Source of the DNA: Hymenobacter sediminicola
Lineage (GTDB): Bacteria > Bacteroidota > Bacteroidia > Cytophagales > Hymenobacteraceae
NCBI RefSeq assembly: GCF_014250515.1
Contig: NZ_CP060202.1
Coordinates: 2,353,001-2,417,000 of the forward strand
Length of the DNA: 64,000 bases
Reading direction: 5' to 3'
Below are positions 60,776 through 64,000 of this stretch, one piece after another (within the stretch, counting starts at the first letter, position 1; each line of letters starts with the position of its first letter). A model generated the notes under the pieces. It was not told where the DNA came from and ran no database searches. It was given only the letters and a program-made list of their open reading frames with translations. Position numbers and translations under genes: made by a program.

Positions 60776-61978
60776 CTACTTGCTCTTCTGAAACCGTTGC
60801 GTGGGCTCCCAAACCGTGGTGCGCACGCCACGCAGAAAGCGCCACAAGCCCACCAACAACGCGGCATTCATGCTGTAGAAGTGCGTGATAAAGCGCAACA
60901 GGCGCGAATGGGTGCCCACACGGCGCAGGCCGGCATCGAGTAGCAGCAGCAGCGGCACGCCTACCTGCCCGGCCAGCATCAACTGGTAGAACCAGCCGCC
61001 GCCCTGCAGCACCAGCACCGCGTTGGCCAGCAGCATGAGCAGCAGCAGCAGCGGCGTGAGCCAGCGCAGCACCTTATGCGACCAGAAGGCAAAGCTCACG
61101 CCGCGCCACGGCGGCCACAGCAGGCGCCGGAAAGCCAGCAGGTTCTGGAAGTTGCCGGCCGAGATGCGCGCCTTGCGCCGAAACTCCTCCGGCAGCCTGT
61201 CCGACACGTCTTCGTAGCACACGGCCTCCAACTCGTTGATGGCCTGGTAGCCGTCCTGCAGCACGGCCATGGAAATAAAGAAGTCATCCACCAGAAATGA
61301 AGCCGGGGCCGGATGGTAGCAGGCCCGCCGCACCGCGAAGCAGCCCCCGAAAGCACCAATCATAGCGCCCCATACAACGCCTTCCTGATACTTGATGAGG
61401 TTTTCGCGCTCCAGATAGGCCTTTTCCTGCCCCGATATGCCTTCCTGCCGGTGGTCGGGGTTGAGGATGTTGCCGCCTACCTGACCGATTACAGGATTGC
61501 GAAAGTGCTTCACCAGTTGATACAGGGTATCGGGGGCGAAAAACACGTTGGCATCTGTGAGTACCAGAACCGGCGCGGTAGCCTCGCGAGCCAGCGCCTC
61601 AATTACGCCGGGCTTGCCGGTGCGCTGCCCGAACGGCCGGAACCGCAACTGCGGATGCTCGGCGGCCAGCCGTGCTACCAGCGCATTGGTACGGTCCTGA
61701 GAGTTGTCGGAGCCGATGTAGAAGGTGAGCTTGTGGAGCGGGTAAGTGGTGGCGAAGGTGGAGCGGATTTTCTCCTTAATCACCTGCTCCTCATTGTACA
61801 CGGCCAGCAGAATATCCACGGCGGGCAAGTCCGGGGCATCTGGCGCAAACACCTGCTGATTCTGGCGGCGCGTGCGGGCCAGCAGGGCCAGCAGCAGCGG
61901 AAACAGCACATAGGTGTGGGCCACCAGCAGCAGACTACCCCAGAGTGCGCCGGCCGCGAGGGCCGCGGTCAGTGTCAT
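60776..61978 (-). CDS. Membrane glycosyltransferase, GT2 family
   Basis: 400 residues. An N-terminal helix (about 10-35), a GT-A domain (about 50-300) with VDILLAVYNEEQVIKEKIRS, IGSDNSQDRT, a TDAN nucleotide-binding turn and FLVDDFFIS, then three C-terminal helices (about 315-385) as in cellulose-synthase-like or polysaccharide-chain enzymes. It builds or elongates a surface polysaccharide. Its ATG overlaps the stop of the upstream glycosyltransferase (ATGA), so both work in one operon. Confidence 0.92.
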   Translation of the reverse strand: MTLTAALAAGALWGSLLLVAHTYVLFPLLLALLARTRRQNQQVFAPDAPDLPAVDILLAVYNEEQVIKEKIRSTFATTYPLHKLTFYIGSDNSQDRTNALVARLAAEHPQLRFRPFGQRTGKPGVIEALAREATAPVLVLTDANVFFAPDTLYQLVKHFRNPVIGQVGGNILNPDHRQEGISGQEKAYLERENLIKYQEGVVWGAMIGAFGGCFAVRRACYHPAPASFLVDDFFISMAVLQDGYQAINELEAVCYEDVSDRLPEEFRRKARISAGNFQNLLAFRRLLWPPWRGVSFAFWSHKVLRWLTPLLLLLMLLANAVLVLQGGGWFYQLMLAGQVGVPLLLLLDAGLRRVGTHSRLLRFITHFYSMNAALLVGLWRFLRGVRTTVWEPTQRFQKSK

Positions 61979-63189
61979 ACGCGTACGGGCGTCAGGATGG
62001 TGTACAGGTCCAGGAAGCTCTCCACAATGCGGCGGTTGTCGTAGAGGCGCCGGATGGTGTGGGCGGCTTCCTGGCCAATGAGGGCGGTAGGCAGATGGCC
62101 CTGGTAGTAGCGGCCCAACACTTCCAGCCAGGCGGCGGGCTCGTCGCGCAGCACAATGTCATGGCCGTCGCGGGCATGAATGCCTTCGGCGCCCAGCGTG
62201 GTGCTCAGAATACACTTGCCTAGGGCCATGCCTTCAATAATCTTGATGCGCATGCCGCCACCGCTCAGCAGCGGCACCAGCATAATATCGTATTGCTGCA
62301 TGAAGCCAGCTGCTGAGTCCACGAACCCGTGCACCGTGATACCAGGCTGCCGCAGCTCCCGAAACCGCGCCGGCATCTGCTTACCGGCCAAGTGCAGCTC
62401 CAACTCCGGATACTGCGCGTGCGCCTTTGGCCACACTTCGGCCAGAAACCAGTCGAGCCCTTCCTGATTCGGCAGCCAGTCGAGCGAGCCAATCATGAAC
62501 AGCGTACGGGGCTTGGGCCGGATGGCCGGATCGGTCTGAAAACGCTCCAGATGCACCCCGGCCGGCACAAACACCACCGGTTCTTTGCAACCCATGTGGC
62601 GCAGACGCTGCTGGTCGGGCTCCGTGATGGCCGCCACCGCATCGAAGCGAGGCAGGTAGTCGTGCTCGAACTGCTGCACGCGGCCGGCCAGATGGCGCAG
62701 GTAGAAGCGCTTCAGCGGTTTTTTTTCGCGGCTGGCCAGCATCTGCCAGATGGTGTATTCTACGTTGTGTGCCCGCAGCACCACCGGCACCCCGGGCGCC
62801 ACGCGCCGCACCACATCCACGTACCACGCCACGAACGAGCCTTCCATCTGTACCACATCAATAGCCTGCGTGCGCAGAATCTCGGTAAGCTGGGTGGCGG
62901 ATTCTTCGCTCACAAACCGCTCCACGTTGTAAGGAAGGCTGCTGCTCATCAAGTTACGCAGGGCTTTCACCGGGGAGAGCCGCGTGTCCACATCCACGGT
63001 TACCAGGCGCAGGTTGGGGCCCAGATGGTTGAGGGCATCGGCGGGCTGGTGGTGTTTGGGCGTGTTCAGGGCCAGCACCGTGACGCGGTGGCCGGCCCGC
63101 ACGAGGCCCGCCGCCACATCGTACATGGCAATAGCCCCGCCATCGGTGGGCGGATACGGAACGCGCGGACAGAGTTGCAGAATGTGCAC
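61975..63189 (-). CDS. Glycosyltransferase, GT4 family
   Basis: 404 residues, GTG start. Rossmann-type GT-B enzyme: N-terminal acceptor domain (HILQLCPRVPYPPTDGGAIA, PVVLRAHNVEYTIWQM) and C-terminal donor domain with TLFMIGSLDWLPNQEGLDWF, PLLSGGGMRIKIIEGMALGK and the sugar-nucleotide Glu. Transfers a sugar from a nucleotide donor to a lipid or glycan intermediate. First gene of an overlapping pair with the GT2 gene; probable role in exopolysaccharide or lipopolysaccharide. Confidence 0.93.
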   Translation of the reverse strand: MHILQLCPRVPYPPTDGGAIAMYDVAAGLVRAGHRVTVLALNTPKHHQPADALNHLGPNLRLVTVDVDTRLSPVKALRNLMSSSLPYNVERFVSEESATQLTEILRTQAIDVVQMEGSFVAWYVDVVRRVAPGVPVVLRAHNVEYTIWQMLASREKKPLKRFYLRHLAGRVQQFEHDYLPRFDAVAAITEPDQQRLRHMGCKEPVVFVPAGVHLERFQTDPAIRPKPRTLFMIGSLDWLPNQEGLDWFLAEVWPKAHAQYPELELHLAGKQMPARFRELRQPGITVHGFVDSAAGFMQQYDIMLVPLLSGGGMRIKIIEGMALGKCILSTTLGAEGIHARDGHDIVLRDEPAAWLEVLGRYYQGHLPTALIGQEAAHTIRRLYDNRRIVESFLDLYTILTPVRV

Positions 63190-63291
63190 TGAGGGGGAAT
63201 TGGGTAGTCGGTTGGGCTATGGGCGACTTTGGCCCGGCAGCTCCGGTTTCAAGCACCAAAAATCAAAAACAAACCGCCAAAAACAAGCCGG

Positions 63292-64000
63292 CTAAGCGCC
63301 GCGCGGAATGACCGTGCCCAGCAAATTGGCCAGCTGGTTGTCCATCTGCTTGAGCAGCCGGATGGTTTGCAGGTGCTCCATCATGGTATCATCATCGAGA
63401 GGGTGACGCAGAGCTTCCAGCCGGATGGCCAATTCGCGCTCCACATTCACCTTGTTGAGGCGCAGGATGGCATTGTCGCAGGCCGTCTGGAGCAGGTCCA
63501 GCTCCCGGGGCACGTGAATCTGGTGGGTGGTCCAGTTGGGACTCAGCTCATACTTTTCCGTGGCCAGCTCCGCCACCATGCTCCGGATATCGGAGCGGTT
63601 GTGCTGGATGAGGGTACGCACTTCGGGCCAGCGGCCCTGCTCCAGCTCCTGCCGGCACAAGTGCATCAGGTCGGCATAGATGCCCGTTTTGAAAGAGGTG
63701 TCGTCGAGCTGCTGCAGCAGGTATTGCGCCACGGCTACTTCCGGAGCCAGCGGCTGCGCCGAGTACAGCAGCAGCAGGCGCACCACTTCCCGCTCGCACT
63801 GTTCCAGCACGTCGGGCACGGGCTCCAGGTCCTCACGGGTGAGGGTCTGCAGGTCGCCGCCCCCGCCCATCAGGTCTTCCGGCGACGCGCCGTACATCAG
63901 CGCCTCGGCCTCTTCCTCGGGGCTAAGCTGGCGGTTGCTGGTTGCTGGTTGCTGGTTGCTGGTTCGCGGCGGAAGTCCACCGGCGTTGCTGCTTCCCGCC
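63292..64000 (-). CDS. dnaG: DNA primase DnaG, 3' part (runs off window)
   Basis: Only the C-terminal part is present; the frame stays open to 64000 with no start. The end (about 190 residues before the stop) is the helicase-binding domain: CEREVVRLLLLYSAQPLAPE, DTSFKTGIYADLMHL, YELSPNWTTHQIHVPRELDL, MDNQLANLLGTVIPRG. DnaG makes RNA primers and docks on DnaB through this domain. Upstream of it, the linker encodes PRTSNQQPATSNRQLSPEEE and contains a 7-base tandem repeat. Family call by sequence pattern; the TOPRIM core is outside the window. Confidence 0.85.
   Translation of the reverse strand, partial: AGSSNAGGLPPRTSNQQPATSNRQLSPEEEAEALMYGASPEDLMGGGGDLQTLTREDLEPVPDVLEQCEREVVRLLLLYSAQPLAPEVAVAQYLLQQLDDTSFKTGIYADLMHLCRQELEQGRWPEVRTLIQHNRSDIRSMVAELATEKYELSPNWTTHQIHVPRELDLLQTACDNAILRLNKVNVERELAIRLEALRHPLDDDTMMEHLQTIRLLKQMDNQLANLLGTVIPRGA
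63933..63964. repeat. 7-bp tandem repeat inside dnaG
   Basis: GGTTGCT is repeated four times followed by GGTT (plus strand; AGCAACC in the coding sense). It sits in the linker before the helicase-binding domain. Seven is not a multiple of three, so gain or loss of one unit would shift the dnaG frame. Confidence 0.85.

Overview
The window looks like chromosomal DNA of a GC-rich Bacteroidota, most likely Hymenobacter or a close relative (Cytophagales, Hymenobacteraceae). The pointers are type IX secretion (T9SS) C-terminal sorting domains, a gliding-motility-associated (CHU_C type) C-terminal domain, a PID-CTERM-like tail, many Bacteroidota-style lipoproteins, -7 boxes of the form TAnnTTTG, DUF2147/DUF4920/DUF3494 proteins, and hairpin repeats containing TGTCATCCTGAGC. 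The assignment is by inspection only; no database search was run. I saw no rRNA, tRNA, CRISPR array, transposase or phage module.

Layout. 0.3-9.4 kb: a lipoprotein-type PBP2-like transpeptidase, small lipoproteins, an Ig/OmpA protein, an esterase, a 44-residue mini-gene, an FKBP and the potassium transporter kup. 9.5-15 kb: a subtilase lipoprotein with an altered oxyanion-hole residue, an AraC-type regulator broken by one in-frame TAA, a long hairpin, a DUF3494 ice-binding-like T9SS protein and a PID-CTERM peptide. 15-26 kb: M61 and M1 peptidases, an NlpC/P60 hydrolase, two DUF2147 proteins, a T9SS-B protein, a COX3-like protein and a frame-split small gene pair. 26-35 kb: DUF3108- and DUF4920-type proteins, ligA, a rhodanese, a polysaccharide deacetylase, dapA, lutA-like and HMG-CoA-lyase-like genes, and two related inverted-repeat elements flanking lutA. 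35-46 kb: a membrane-bound XRE regulator, M23, S8 and M28 peptidases, a beta-barrel protein, OmpA and LigT-like proteins. 46-51 kb: a glycine-betaine-type ABC transporter whose permease is fused to a circularly permuted binding protein, then a two-component system. 51-64 kb: surE, DoxX, an M14 peptidase, an ABC-2 exporter, ribBA, two glycosyltransferases in an ATGA-coupled pair, and the 3' part of dnaG running off the right edge.

How it fits together. This is mainly core genome of an environmental, surface-living heterotroph with an enlarged secretome: at least eight predicted exported hydrolases lie among cell-wall, outer-membrane and transport genes. The most unusual items are the permuted permease/binding-protein fusion (46847-48418), the interrupted AraC regulator and hairpin in front of the ice-binding gene (11411-12071), the Thr in place of the oxyanion Asn in the S8 lipoprotein, the frame-split pair at 25.5-26.1 kb, the paired repeats around lutA, and a 7-bp tandem repeat inside dnaG.
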